This document shows positions 8,728 to 17,957 of a DNA stretch of 41,911 nt, one piece after another (position 1 is the stretch's first letter; each line of letters starts with the position of its first letter). The notes under the pieces were generated by a model. That model was given only the letters and a program-made list of their open reading frames with translations. It had not been told where the DNA came from and did not search any database. Origin of the DNA: Candidatus Thalassarchaeum sp. (lineage in GTDB: Archaea; Thermoplasmatota; Poseidoniia; Poseidoniales; Thalassarchaeaceae); contig JAKUOA010000011.1 in NCBI GenBank assembly GCA_022451235.1, positions 1-41,911 of the forward strand, given 5' to 3'. The position numbers and the translations under genes were made by a program.

Positions 8728-10083
8728 TCACCCCATGTCTAGGTCAAGGTCATCGACATCCATCATCGATTGCATCTGTCTTCTCATGCGCCTATCGCCT
8801 TTCATTCCCCGCATCATTTTTCGGCTACGATTCCATTGGTTGAGCAATTCCTTGACGTCTTTTTCAGTTGTTCCTGAACCTCGTGCAATTCTCCTAATTC
8901 TTTGGGACTTAAGCACAATTGGCTCATCCTTCTCATGTTGGGTCATGGAATCCATTATCACCCGATACTTGGCTAGATTAGATTGCATCTGCTTCTTTTG
9001 CCCGGCAGACATTGAACCCATTCCAAACATACCATCAGGAAGGTGTGAGAGAATACGGTCAACAGTTCCAATCCTACTCATCATTTCCATTTGTGTGTAC
9101 ATATCAGTGAGAGTAAATCTACCCGACATTAGACGCTGGGTGAGACGAATAGCTTCTTCTTGGTCAAGATCTTCTGGTGCAAGGTCGATTAGGCCCTTGA
9201 TGTCGCCCATCCCAAGTAATCGTGAGATAAATCGGTCAGACTCGAACTTCTCAAGGTCATCTACCCTTTCTCCTTCACCAACGAAGACGATAGGGGCGCC
9301 AGTAACGGAAACTGCGCTTAATGCTCCACCACCTCTGGCAGTACCGTCTAGCTTGGTAACTATTGTACCGGTTACACCCACTAAATCATGGAAGGTTTGC
9401 GCTACAGGTCCTGCTGCTTGACCTACCTGAGCATCAATTACAAGGAATCGCTCAGTAGCGTTGGCAATCTCTGCGATTCGTACCAATTCATCCCTTAATT
9501 CATCATCAAGGCTGTCTCGACCTGCAGTGTCTATGATTAGAACATCAGCCGTCCCAACTGCCTTGATTCCATTCCTAACGATGGTGGTAGCGTCTGTTTC
9601 ATCCGGCTCTCCATAGACTTCTACGGGTGAATCTTCCAGAAGTTGCTGTAATTGGGCGTAAGCTCCGGGTCGGTGTACATCGGCTTCGATTACAGCTACC
9701 TTCACTCCATGCTTCCGCCTCCACCATTCTGCGACTTTCGCGGTCGTTGTGGTTTTTCCTTGACCATATAGACCGACCATCAATACGGTTTCATTGTGTG
9801 GCTTAATTTCACGGGCAGGTCCTAGTAACCGAACTAACTCGGTATAGATCAGATTCATGGCATGAGTTTCAAGTTTTATCCCTGGGCGAGGCTCCTCTTC
9901 TATCAATCGCCGTTCGATACGTTCGGTCAACTCCTTGGCCTGTCTGACGTTAAAATCAGCTTCCAATAGGGCACGTCGGAGAGAACGTGTCAACTCGCGT
10001 ACAGTTTCCTCATCTACCTCTCGCTTACCCTTGAGTAAGCCAACGGAACCGAGGATTCTACGCTTCAGACCCTCCAGTGCCAT
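8728..10083 (-). CDS. srp54: Signal recognition particle GTPase SRP54
   Basis: SRP54 recognises signal sequences at the ribosome and docks with FtsY; it acts with 7S RNA and SRP19, neither of which is visible here. The order is N-domain helices (1-90), then a G domain with P-loop GLYGQGKTT (104-112), DTAGRD, TKLDG and ARGGGALS, then a Met-rich M domain from about residue 300 that contains MFGMGSMSAGQKKQMQ and ends in a Met-rich basic tail (RRMRRQMQSMM). The length of 451 residues is normal. ATG at 10083 matches the usual N-terminus. The probable promoter is in the gap shared with the divergent gene at 10232. Confidence 0.97.
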   Translation of the reverse strand: MALEGLKRRILGSVGLLKGKREVDEETVRELTRSLRRALLEADFNVRQAKELTERIERRLIEEEPRPGIKLETHAMNLIYTELVRLLGPAREIKPHNETVLMVGLYGQGKTTTTAKVAEWWRRKHGVKVAVIEADVHRPGAYAQLQQLLEDSPVEVYGEPDETDATTIVRNGIKAVGTADVLIIDTAGRDSLDDELRDELVRIAEIANATERFLVIDAQVGQAAGPVAQTFHDLVGVTGTIVTKLDGTARGGGALSAVSVTGAPIVFVGEGERVDDLEKFESDRFISRLLGMGDIKGLIDLAPEDLDQEEAIRLTQRLMSGRFTLTDMYTQMEMMSRIGTVDRILSHLPDGMFGMGSMSAGQKKQMQSNLAKYRVIMDSMTQHEKDEPIVLKSQRIRRIARGSGTTEKDVKELLNQWNRSRKMMRGMKGDRRMRRQMQSMMDVDDLDLDMG

Positions 10084-10173
10084 GTGTCATGGGTCCAAAG
10101 CGTGTGGTTTGAACGTTATCCGCAATAATCGATAGCCTGAGTCCTCAAGATACCTTCCAAATATGCTGTTTTA

Positions 10174-10183
10174 CTTATATTTT
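10174..10183 (+). promoter_or_regulatory. Candidate TATA element in the srp54 / membrane-protein divergent gap
   Basis: CTTATATTTT lies 49 bases before the ATG at 10232, a suitable distance for a TATA box with a short leader on the plus strand. Its complement (AAAATATAAG) could equally serve srp54 with a longer leader. The rest of the 148-base gap shows no other clear structure. Confidence 0.35.
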
Positions 10184-10231
10184 GATAATTGTCAAGGGTG
10201 TAACTGATAGCAGGAGAGACATCGGGGAGTC

Positions 10232-11026
10232 ATGGCTGAGGCCCCTATTGAGATGTGGGAGATGCAGCTTGCATTTGCCATTGGCTTGTTGGGCGTATAC
10301 GCTGGTTGGCGCGGAACAATAGCTAGAATGACTGGTTTTTACGATCTTTCAGGAGCTTTCAAGACACTATTGTTTGGATTAGTTTCTGGAGTATTAATCG
10401 CTTCCCTCATAGATTCCCTAATACTAGGTCCAATTCGTTTGGAATCGGTTAATATCGTTGAGGTTTCAATAATTGCACTAGTAATTGGTATGGCAGAATC
10501 CGCATTCACGCTATTTCTTTTGGGAAGACCTAGAACGGTTGGTTTGAGAGCTAGTGCACCGTATGGTTGGACTCTAGGACTTGGTTTTGGCGCGATGCGT
10601 TCTGCACATCTCAATGTCAGATTATTTGATCCCGAAGTCTGGGATGGAACAACAGGATTTGAGCCGTTTAACATCGCTTTAGCATGTATCTTGACTTTGA
10701 CCACCTGTATTGGACACGCTTCTGTAGCAAGTTGGCAAGGGTCGAAGATTATTCAACACGAAAGAGCTCGTACATTCTTCACCAGTTCAATCGTCAGAAC
10801 AGTTCTAATCGTCACAACGGTTCTGACGATATTTGAGCCATTTGTGATATTCTTAGTACTTCCAATGGTTGCTTGGTCATGGGTTCCAGCACACTCAACT
10901 TGGCTTCCATCTGGTATGACTCCAGCGGCCGCTCAGGCCTATCGTAGAACCATCAGAAGTTCGGATAGACACGAGCGTGCGGCGGCTGACAGAATCCGCG
11001 GGGAGAAGGTTATTGAGGAAGATTGA
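10232..11026 (+). CDS. Multi-pass membrane protein, weakly PrsW-like
   Basis: I do not firmly recognise this 264-residue protein. It has about seven hydrophobic segments and a basic/acidic cytoplasmic tail (RRTIRSSDRHERAAADRIRG). Three points resemble PrsW-type glutamic intramembrane proteases: a membrane Glu in GMAESAF (Glu89), a YGWTLGLGFGAMRSAH stretch (111-126), and a membrane His in GHASVASWQG (His162). The second PrsW motif (FExxE) is not kept; its place reads FGAMRSAH. The protein may therefore be a divergent or inactive relative, or unrelated. A purine-rich GGGGAG is very close to the ATG. The gene is upstream of, but separated by 99 bases from, trkA. Confidence 0.55.
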   Translation: MAEAPIEMWEMQLAFAIGLLGVYAGWRGTIARMTGFYDLSGAFKTLLFGLVSGVLIASLIDSLILGPIRLESVNIVEVSIIALVIGMAESAFTLFLLGRPRTVGLRASAPYGWTLGLGFGAMRSAHLNVRLFDPEVWDGTTGFEPFNIALACILTLTTCIGHASVASWQGSKIIQHERARTFFTSSIVRTVLIVTTVLTIFEPFVIFLVLPMVAWSWVPAHSTWLPSGMTPAAAQAYRRTIRSSDRHERAAADRIRGEKVIEED

Positions 11027-11125
11027 GAATATTTTCCGAAACTAGCCACGCAGTGCCATGATGTTTGATAAATGACAAATCAATAAGTCAGAATTATAGG
11101 AGCCCTGCTAAGGGATGGATGCAGA

Positions 11126-12544
11126 ATGCGCGTCATTATCGCTGGAGCCGGGGAAGTCGGTAGGGGTGTAGCAGCCGCTCTCAGAGAAGAAAGACGTCAG
11201 GTTGCATTGATTGATCCAGACCCCGAAGCAATCAACGAATCCCAGTCTCTGGATTGCTTATTGGTAACTGGTGATGCTCTTTCACGGGACTCATTATTAC
11301 GAGCAGGAATTAATGATGCAGAGATTATGGTGCTATGTACAAATAATGACGAAGTAAACCTACTTGGCTGTGCTTTTGCAAAGAGAGTATACAGTGAGCA
11401 GGTGGGTGATAGGGCAACAAGAGGATTGACTACAATCGCAAAAATTCGAGACCCTACTTTACTTGACAAGAATAGAGGAGCAGGCCCTCTTGAAAGGTGG
11501 ACTCGCGCAGACCACATTGTCTGTGCTTCAGACGATATCGTCAAACAATTGGCAGCAGGGCTTCTTGCACCTTCAGTAGAGGAGATCCTCCCACTTGGTG
11601 ATAATGCTTGGATTGCTGTAGCCGAAGTTATGCCCAATTCGGCATTAATCGGTAAAACCACCGGAGAGGTGTCTGATTGGATAGTCAATATTCCATCTGT
11701 GTATGCAATACGCTCCGCAGATTCGAAAGGCGCACTAGTTAATGGTAGTGAGGTAATTCAGGAAGGAGACATGCTCTGTTTCGTGGCTCGTTCGACTGAG
11801 GAATTCATGACGATTACAACTGGTGCAGGTTTACAAGACCCAGAATGGCCTGAAGATCCGAATATTGCAATTTTCGGGGCAACCCAATTCGGAACAACAC
11901 TTGCTTCCCATTATCTTGGAGAGGGCGCGGAAGTAGTGGTAATTGAGCCAGATTTAGATGCGGCAAACGAATTGGTAGGTTCTAGAATTGGTAATAGTAA
12001 GAGATTAGATGTAATTCACGGTGATCCTCAAGACGGAGATTTACTTAGAGAACTCAGCATTGCTACCCATGACGCTGCGATTGCAGCATTGGCTGATGAT
12101 AATCTCAACATCGCTATCGCAATGCGAGCAAAAGACAAGGGAGTGCCTAGAACAGGCCTTATTCTCAAAGATAGAGCCCTTGTTGAGGCAGTACAAAGGA
12201 TTGGTTTGACTCGACCTGTTAGTCGAAGGCACGTGACTGTAATTTCAATTATGAAATCGATTCACATGAATGTCCCTGGGACTTATCAGGTAATTCCATC
12301 CTTGCCCGGAATCATCTCTATCTCAGCATCCCTTAGTGCAAAGGCTGAGATAGTTGGTAGAACTATCTCTGATGCAGAATCAAAGTTAGGTTGTAGAATA
12401 GTCATGGTTGAACACGAGGACGAGGATGGAGTAATTCACATTCAAAACCCGTCAGAGGTTGATTCTCTACAAGTTGGCGACAAGGTGCTGCTATTCCTTC
12501 GACTTGACGATCTCAAGAGATTGGAGAAAGCTCTGGGGAGTTGA
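11126..12544 (+). CDS. trkA: Trk potassium uptake regulator TrkA
   Basis: This is the cytoplasmic, nucleotide-binding gating subunit of the Trk/Ktr K+ uptake system. It has 472 residues with two RCK units. The first Rossmann fold begins MRVIIAGAGEVG (GxGxxG at 7-12), with the acidic strand end VALIDPDPEA. The second begins near residue 247 (IAIFGATQFG), with VVVIEPDLDA. Each Rossmann fold is followed by a TrkA-C type segment (IGKTTGEVSDW; EIVGRTISDAESKLG). TrkH follows with only three bases between, so the two subunits are co-expressed. An AATTATAGG stretch about 30 bases upstream could be part of its promoter. Confidence 0.95.
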   Translation: MRVIIAGAGEVGRGVAAALREERRQVALIDPDPEAINESQSLDCLLVTGDALSRDSLLRAGINDAEIMVLCTNNDEVNLLGCAFAKRVYSEQVGDRATRGLTTIAKIRDPTLLDKNRGAGPLERWTRADHIVCASDDIVKQLAAGLLAPSVEEILPLGDNAWIAVAEVMPNSALIGKTTGEVSDWIVNIPSVYAIRSADSKGALVNGSEVIQEGDMLCFVARSTEEFMTITTGAGLQDPEWPEDPNIAIFGATQFGTTLASHYLGEGAEVVVIEPDLDAANELVGSRIGNSKRLDVIHGDPQDGDLLRELSIATHDAAIAALADDNLNIAIAMRAKDKGVPRTGLILKDRALVEAVQRIGLTRPVSRRHVTVISIMKSIHMNVPGTYQVIPSLPGIISISASLSAKAEIVGRTISDAESKLGCRIVMVEHEDEDGVIHIQNPSEVDSLQVGDKVLLFLRLDDLKRLEKALGS

Positions 12545-12547
12545 GCC

Positions 12548-14119
12548 ATGCGCTGGGATGTCATCGGCCTCGTAATAGGCTGGACGCTACGGATTTTCGC
12601 CTTACCTCTGGCTGTAGTCGGAGCATATTCAGTTTATGCTGATGGCTGGGAATTTGCTCTCCAAACCTATGCAATTGCCCTAGTAATCGCTATCGTAGCA
12701 AGTCAGTGGTTGTTTTCCAAGGCCTCGAGTTATGAAGTTGGTAGTCGGGTAAGGGACAGAGAGGCCTTCGCTGCGGTAGCACTTGGTTGGCCCCCAGTCG
12801 TATTGTTGGGTGCTATTCCTTTCTGGCTTGGTGGCATGTTCTACGGGCCGTTTGAATTCATGGCAAATGAAGCGACCTTTTTCGAAATGTTGAGTGGAGC
12901 TCTGCATGCATGGTTTGAATCAATGTCGGGTTTTACTACTACGGGAGCCTCTGTGATTGATCAATCAACTAGTCCTGTTTGTTCAGGAGAATTTGATGGA
13001 GATTGTGTCGGCAGCCAAAAGCGTAGTTTACTACTCTGGCGATCATTATCTCAATGGATAGGTGGTATGGGTGTAATTATGCTCGGTCTTCTCATTTTCT
13101 CAAAGGCTCTAGGAGGTGGTATGGCTCTTGCTAGGGCTGAATTAACAGGCCCTACAGTATCTAATCTTAGCACCACTCTAGAGGGCACAGCTAGAAAATT
13201 ATGGGCCATTTACATCTGTCTTACAATCATCCAGGGTCTTGTTCTTTACCAGTTTACTGAGATGGGTTCCTTCGATGCACTGAATTATGCATTAACCACA
13301 ATGCCGTCTGGTGGATTTGCTACCAGTGACATGGGAATTATGGTATTTGATGATACATTAATTGAATCGATAATTATGGTATTCATGCTATTGACTTGTA
13401 TCAATTTCAGTCTTCTTTTCTTTGGAATATCAGGAAGATGGGGAGAGGTTTGGAAGGATGAGGAACTTCGTACTTATCTGTTAATTCTTGTCGTTGCTTG
13501 GCTCGCCATGGCCTTCAATCTAAGCAGAGCTACCGACTATTCTCTAGCAGAATCGATTCGCCATTCACTGTTCCAAGCAATCTCGATTTCTAGTACAGGA
13601 TATTCAAGTGCTAATTTCTCTGAATGGCCAGTCTTCAGCCAATTCGTCCTTCTGTTATTGATGATAATTGGTGCTAGTGCGGGTTCCACAGGAGGCGGTC
13701 TGAAGGTCCTTAGAATACGCATTGCATTCGAGTTAGCAAAGCGCGAGGTTATCCGAATCATTCAGCCAAAGAAGGTAATTGCAATACGCTTCAATGAAAA
13801 TGTCGTTGATGAAAGCAGAATTTGGATTATACTCGGAATGGTCAGTTCCTGGATGGTTTTGGTGACTGTATCTATGCTTACGATTTCTTTCCTAGAACCT
13901 AATTTATCTCTAACAGATGTTTCCTCAGTATCAATTTCCTTGTTAGGTAATACTGGCCCAGGTTTGGGTTCTTTCGGACCAGCTGATGCTGCTTCCACTT
14001 GGGCCGATCTTAGTCCATTGTCCATGTTTGCTTCTACAATTCTAATGTGGCTCGGACGTCTTGAACTTCTTACTGTTCTAGTTCTTCTTCACCCACGTAC
14101 ATGGGCTGGTTCTAACTAA
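12548..14119 (+). CDS. trkH: Trk potassium transporter TrkH
   Basis: This is the membrane pore subunit that partners TrkA. It has 523 residues and many hydrophobic helices. The four P-loop/selectivity segments are visible: SGFTTTGASV, TMPSGGFATSD, SISSTGYSSANF and LGNTGPGLGSFG. Each keeps the central filter Gly that defines the SKT (Trk/Ktr/HKT) family. Also visible are WIGGMGVI and the GSTGGGLKVLRI segment between helices. The spacing of three bases after trkA indicates translational coupling. Confidence 0.95.
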   Translation: MRWDVIGLVIGWTLRIFALPLAVVGAYSVYADGWEFALQTYAIALVIAIVASQWLFSKASSYEVGSRVRDREAFAAVALGWPPVVLLGAIPFWLGGMFYGPFEFMANEATFFEMLSGALHAWFESMSGFTTTGASVIDQSTSPVCSGEFDGDCVGSQKRSLLLWRSLSQWIGGMGVIMLGLLIFSKALGGGMALARAELTGPTVSNLSTTLEGTARKLWAIYICLTIIQGLVLYQFTEMGSFDALNYALTTMPSGGFATSDMGIMVFDDTLIESIIMVFMLLTCINFSLLFFGISGRWGEVWKDEELRTYLLILVVAWLAMAFNLSRATDYSLAESIRHSLFQAISISSTGYSSANFSEWPVFSQFVLLLLMIIGASAGSTGGGLKVLRIRIAFELAKREVIRIIQPKKVIAIRFNENVVDESRIWIILGMVSSWMVLVTVSMLTISFLEPNLSLTDVSSVSISLLGNTGPGLGSFGPADAASTWADLSPLSMFASTILMWLGRLELLTVLVLLHPRTWAGSN

Positions 14120-14125
14120 GATTGG

Positions 14126-14596
14126 ATGTGCTTTGCAATGATTACCATACAGGATGTTGAGGATGCTCAAGAAAGGTGGGGCCAAGGTATTGTAGAGATA
14201 TCTTCAGCATATGACGAAGGCGGCGACTTTGTAAAAAGAGCCGAATTACACATTGATTCACTTTATGATTACAAAGATGGTAGTGTCCTATTCAAGCCTA
14301 CTTTTGCGAGCGAGATACAGTTTCGTTCGACATTCGAATCAGCCCTATCTTACTTTGTGGGTGAAAACGGTGTATGCTCTGAAGATACCGGTTTCGCAAT
14401 CAAAGGTTGGACCAAAGTAAGATTTCAAAATGAGAATGTGATTATCCGGGATTCAACAGCCCTAGCGATGGGTAATTATTTCTTCACAACTGCCGAAGGC
14501 GATGAAGTGAAGGTTGAGTATTCATTTGGATATACAAAAGACAGTGAAGGTAATTTACGGATTTGTCTTCATCATTCTTCTGTGCCTAGTCCATAA
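14126..14596 (+). CDS. Small SnoaL/NTF2-like protein downstream of trkH
   Basis: The protein has 156 residues, or 152 if translation starts at the second ATG at 14138 (MITIQDVEDAQ). It resembles SnoaL-like or CaMKII-association-domain-like NTF2 folds: an N-terminal helix DVEDAQERWGQGIVEIS, a middle containing LFKPTFASEIQFRSTFESA, then alternating strands ending in LRICLHHSSVP. Double-His strand ends of the LHHSS type are common in that group. I see no secretion signal or membrane helix. It starts six bases after trkH and is probably in the trk operon. No catalytic role can be assigned; binding of a small ligand or a structural role is possible. Confidence 0.7.
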   Translation: MCFAMITIQDVEDAQERWGQGIVEISSAYDEGGDFVKRAELHIDSLYDYKDGSVLFKPTFASEIQFRSTFESALSYFVGENGVCSEDTGFAIKGWTKVRFQNENVIIRDSTALAMGNYFFTTAEGDEVKVEYSFGYTKDSEGNLRICLHHSSVPSP

Positions 14597-14597
14597 T

Positions 14598-14621
14598 GAA
14601 TCAATGGGTACCCTTTGATTC
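14598..14621. terminator. Symmetric hairpin between convergent genes
   Basis: GAATCAA (14598-14604) pairs with TTGATTC (14615-14621). Inside lie a T-T mismatch and GGG-TA-CCC. The structure sits exactly in the 23-base gap between the ends of the SnoaL-like gene and rfcL, and touches the rfcL stop. It is symmetrical, so it could act on both strands. Confidence 0.5.
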
Positions 14622-16155
14622 AAAATGAATCTAGAGAAAATTGAGTAGATTCATCACTTTCTTCCTTTGTGGATTCAGCATTGGTCTCTTCGATTTGCTG
14701 GGTTGGTTGCGGGATTTCTTCCCATTCGTCGCTTGGTAACGATTCGTCGAATGCCGCTAGAATCTTCTTAGCCTCCCTTCTTGATTTAGGTATTCCATGC
14801 AAAGAAAGGTGGTCTTCTCCACTCAAGCCTAAATGCATAGCCAATGAGAAGTCCTCTGGGTCACCACCTAGTGTTTCATCATGAACTGCCAAGAGATTGG
14901 GCCACAAGTCTTCTCTAACCGCAGCTTTGCTCGCTCCAGACTGTTCTGCTAGAGATGCAACAACCCCAGAGGTTCTCCAAGCCTCGCCTCCTCTTCGTAG
15001 AAAGTTAGGGTAGGTTAGGAAAGGGTCAGAAGAGGGGTCTTCTCTCTTTCCAGATACTGCAGCCTGGGATGAAAGAGACGACCCCCAATACCATGATCGA
15101 TAGGCCCTGTTAGTGAATTTTGTAGCTAAAGCGCGATCTGCCAAGACCATCGCCTGAGAAATTTCTCCTAGTTCTTGGGTATTGAATACCGATTGATTAT
15201 TCCAGACAAACCAAGCTAACATCTCATCAGGATCTTTATCCGAATTCATTAGCAATTGATTGGCCTTAAGTCCACTATTCGCAGCATATACTTCCCGAAG
15301 TGCTCGAAACACATCGATTTGAGAATCCCGCTCTGCGACTTCGGCTAACGCCCTCACGTCCTCTAGAGCTATGTGTTCTCCACCGATTGCAGCTGCGGCT
15401 TGTAAATCTCTGACTAATGCTCGTAAATCTCCGGGGTTGTTTTCGATAAGAGCCTCAATTGCGCCTGGGTCCATCGAAAGCTCTTCACCATCAAGTACTC
15501 TATTTGCAATCCTTCTCATGTGAACTTTTCCAACTCTCTTGAATTGGATGTTTTCTGCTAAGCGCATTACTCGGTCTCTATTCCTACGCCACTGACGTCC
15601 AGAACTCCATAATCTCATAGCATCGTTACAAGTCAAAATCACAGGTTGTTCTGTTTTTTTAAGCAAATTTAGTAGTTCTGCTTTACCACCAGAGTCTCCT
15701 TTGATAGTGGATTTTTCTTCTTCTTCAGGAGAGAGAATTTTGTCTATCTTATCCTCAGATACTTGAGCAAATCCACCTGACAAGTGATCTACTTCATCAA
15801 GTAAAATCACAGTTTTCTCGCCACTTTCCCCCCCTGCGGAAAAAGCAGAGAGTGAGATGTGCTGACTACCTCTAGTAGCCGCCCTTCGAATGGCCGCGGC
15901 ATTTCTTTCTTCGGAGGCATTCAATTCTATAATTGACCAGCCACGTTCTTTCGCTACTGCTTTTGCAAGGGTTGTCTTTCCCACTCCTGGAGGGCCAACC
16001 AATAGTAATCCACGCTTGTCAGGAATTTTTCCTGAGGCCCATCTATCAAGCCATTGAGCAATCATTCGAAGTTGTGAATCATTTCCTTCCATCTGAGACA
16101 TACTGGTCGGACGATACTTTTCCGTCCAGTCCTCGATGCTCTCGGCTCCGCTCAC
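14620..16155 (-). CDS. rfcL: Replication factor C large subunit
   Basis: RfcL is the large subunit of the archaeal clamp loader that opens PCNA at primer ends. It has 511 residues. An N-terminal AAA+ domain has Walker A GPPGVGKTT (54-62), Walker B ILLDEVDHL (Asp120), sensor 1 LTCND, and the PGDLRALVRDLQ sensor-2 region. A helical collar domain follows. The acidic C-terminus ends with TQFSLDSF, which fits the PCNA-interacting PIP pattern QxxLxxF at the extreme end, as is usual for archaeal RfcL. The start is GTG 16155, with the conserved WTEKYRP close behind. The small subunit gene is not in the window. It is downstream of glyS on the same strand, with 65 bases between. Confidence 0.95.
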   Translation of the reverse strand: MSGAESIEDWTEKYRPTSMSQMEGNDSQLRMIAQWLDRWASGKIPDKRGLLLVGPPGVGKTTLAKAVAKERGWSIIELNASEERNAAAIRRAATRGSQHISLSAFSAGGESGEKTVILLDEVDHLSGGFAQVSEDKIDKILSPEEEEKSTIKGDSGGKAELLNLLKKTEQPVILTCNDAMRLWSSGRQWRRNRDRVMRLAENIQFKRVGKVHMRRIANRVLDGEELSMDPGAIEALIENNPGDLRALVRDLQAAAAIGGEHIALEDVRALAEVAERDSQIDVFRALREVYAANSGLKANQLLMNSDKDPDEMLAWFVWNNQSVFNTQELGEISQAMVLADRALATKFTNRAYRSWYWGSSLSSQAAVSGKREDPSSDPFLTYPNFLRRGGEAWRTSGVVASLAEQSGASKAAVREDLWPNLLAVHDETLGGDPEDFSLAMHLGLSGEDHLSLHGIPKSRREAKKILAAFDESLPSDEWEEIPQPTQQIEETNAESTKEESDESTQFSLDSF

Positions 16156-16220
16156 GCACCTATCCTATCTTGGAGCCTCTTGAAGATTGGTGGTCCGATT
16201 CTAGTGGAAATACCAATATT

Positions 16221-17957
16221 TCAGAACAATTCCTGAATGGTTCCATTACTCAATCGCGATAGAATTTCATCGGTAAAGACTCGAACTTGTAATTGGTCAT
16301 CTCGCCTTCTGATTGTTACACTCCCGTCTTCTATAGAGGTATGGTCCACAGTTAATGCCCAGGGTATTCCAATTTCATCAGCGCGGGCATATCTCCTTCC
16401 AATCGATTTGCTAGAATCCATTTCAGCGCGTGCATGCGGAAGTGAATTAATCGCGGCGGTAATCTCTCTAGCTAACTCAGGCATACCTTCTTTGTCGAAT
16501 AACGGTAGTACTACACAGTCGACACTAGAAATCCCTTCTGATAGTCGAAGGAATGTGTAAGCCTCACCTTCTTTTTCGGCTTCCTCGTAAGCATGATCGA
16601 GCACGTGCCAGATGATTCGATCTATGCCAAACGCAGGTTCGATTACATGAGGAGTATACCATTCTCCGCTAACGTTAACGGTCTCAATTCTTCTTTCTAC
16701 CATGCCTTCTTCAATAGTCACGGATTTCCCGTCTCCAATTTCCAATTCAAAAGGTAGTGAATCAGGTAAATCTGTCAAAGTTTCTAGAGCAGCCACCACC
16801 GCACTTGCATCTCCCCGGAAGGTTGGACCGATTACTGCACCATTTGGCGCTAATCTATCTAGAGTCTGGGAACGAGGTTCAGTAAACTGCCTCCATGCTC
16901 GAAGTGCTTTAGCATTAGAGTGAGACTCGTGGCTCTCTAGGTCGTGACAAGTACGGTTAGCGATTCCAACACATTCAATCCACCCGTGTTCTCCATGGAT
17001 TTCACAATCCCAACAGTCTTCTGCATAGTGTGCCATTTCTGTGCTGGCGTGTTGACGGAATCGAATCTTTTCAGGGTTGATTCCAACCTCGACCAAGAAG
17101 TCCCAAGTTCTAGCCAAAAACCAGGCAACAGTTGGGTGACGTACAATTCCAGCAGTTAGAGCCGCCCCAAAACTCATTCTAGTTTCACCTGCATGAGCCC
17201 CATCCGGGTCAGGAACTAGGCTAACTATCTCTGTTCTTCGATTCAGATCCGCAACTGGAGGATTTTCGGGATCGATGAAATACTCTAATTCCGCCATGTT
17301 AAATTCACGTAGTCTAATCATCCCTTGTCTCGGGCTAATCTCATTTCTGTAACCCTTTCCTGTTTGAATTGCACCAAAGGGTAATTTTTGTCGGAAATGA
17401 CGGTATAATGCTGGATATAACATGAACATACCTTGAGCGGTTTCAGGGCGCATGTATGCGGTTCTGCCCGTACTCATTGCCCCTATAGTGGTGGAGAACA
17501 TCAAATTCATTGGTTGAGCAGGCGTCCATGCTTTTTCGGAACAAGATGGGCATTCGATTCCGCTATCCAGAAACTTATCGATTTCCTCTGAGTTCAGGGA
17601 ATCAGCATTAGGGTGGAGGTGCTCTACTAAATGGTCTGCGCGAAAAATTGAGCCACAGGCCTTGCATTCGGTCATTAAATCGTTAAACTCTCCAACATGA
17701 CCACTTGCTACGAGAACAGATTCTGGAGTAATTGTTGGTGAATCGATTTCCACAATATCCCCATGGCTTAGCCAATGATTTACCCATTTCTGTGTTAATC
17801 GCCTTCGAATCGCAGCACCCACTGGTCCGTAGTCGATTAAACCAGAGACCCCACCGTAGATATCGAATGCTGGGAGTACAACTCCACGACGCCTAAGCAT
17901 CGCGGACAACCTCTCTAGTCTCCCCTCGTCAGCCATATCCAACGGTGAGGTGACCAT
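16221..17957 (-). CDS. glyS: Glycyl-tRNA synthetase (archaeal/eukaryotic dimeric type)
   Basis: This class II synthetase charges tRNA-Gly. It has 578 residues, normal for the archaeal type. Landmarks are the N-terminal LPAFDIYGGVSGLIDYGPVG, a zinc-type cysteine set (CKACG ... CPSC), class II motif 2 region FRQKLPFGAIQTGKGYRNEI with REFNMAELEYF, and the motif 3 region HVIEPAFGIDRI. The C-terminal anticodon-binding domain has VVLPLF and IGRRYARADEIGIPWALTVD. ATG 17957 is used here; the second Met (17936, MADEGRLERL) is also possible, because neither has a clear Shine-Dalgarno site. The upstream gap is shared with the divergent helicase gene. Confidence 0.96.
   Translation of the reverse strand: MVTSPLDMADEGRLERLSAMLRRRGVVLPAFDIYGGVSGLIDYGPVGAAIRRRLTQKWVNHWLSHGDIVEIDSPTITPESVLVASGHVGEFNDLMTECKACGSIFRADHLVEHLHPNADSLNSEEIDKFLDSGIECPSCSEKAWTPAQPMNLMFSTTIGAMSTGRTAYMRPETAQGMFMLYPALYRHFRQKLPFGAIQTGKGYRNEISPRQGMIRLREFNMAELEYFIDPENPPVADLNRRTEIVSLVPDPDGAHAGETRMSFGAALTAGIVRHPTVAWFLARTWDFLVEVGINPEKIRFRQHASTEMAHYAEDCWDCEIHGEHGWIECVGIANRTCHDLESHESHSNAKALRAWRQFTEPRSQTLDRLAPNGAVIGPTFRGDASAVVAALETLTDLPDSLPFELEIGDGKSVTIEEGMVERRIETVNVSGEWYTPHVIEPAFGIDRIIWHVLDHAYEEAEKEGEAYTFLRLSEGISSVDCVVLPLFDKEGMPELAREITAAINSLPHARAEMDSSKSIGRRYARADEIGIPWALTVDHTSIEDGSVTIRRRDDQLQVRVFTDEILSRLSNGTIQELF

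Noticed and set aside
8687-9421. Plus-strand 244-residue reading frame opposite srp54
   Set aside because: It is antisense to the clearly conserved SRP54 GTPase domain and M domain, and its product has no recognisable features.
10084-10231. tRNA or small RNA gene in the larger intergenic gaps
   Set aside because: I looked for tRNA arms, CCA ends and GGTTCGA-type T-loops in the gaps at 10084-10231, 11027-11125, 17958-18157, 30012-30142 and 40502-40604 and saw none.
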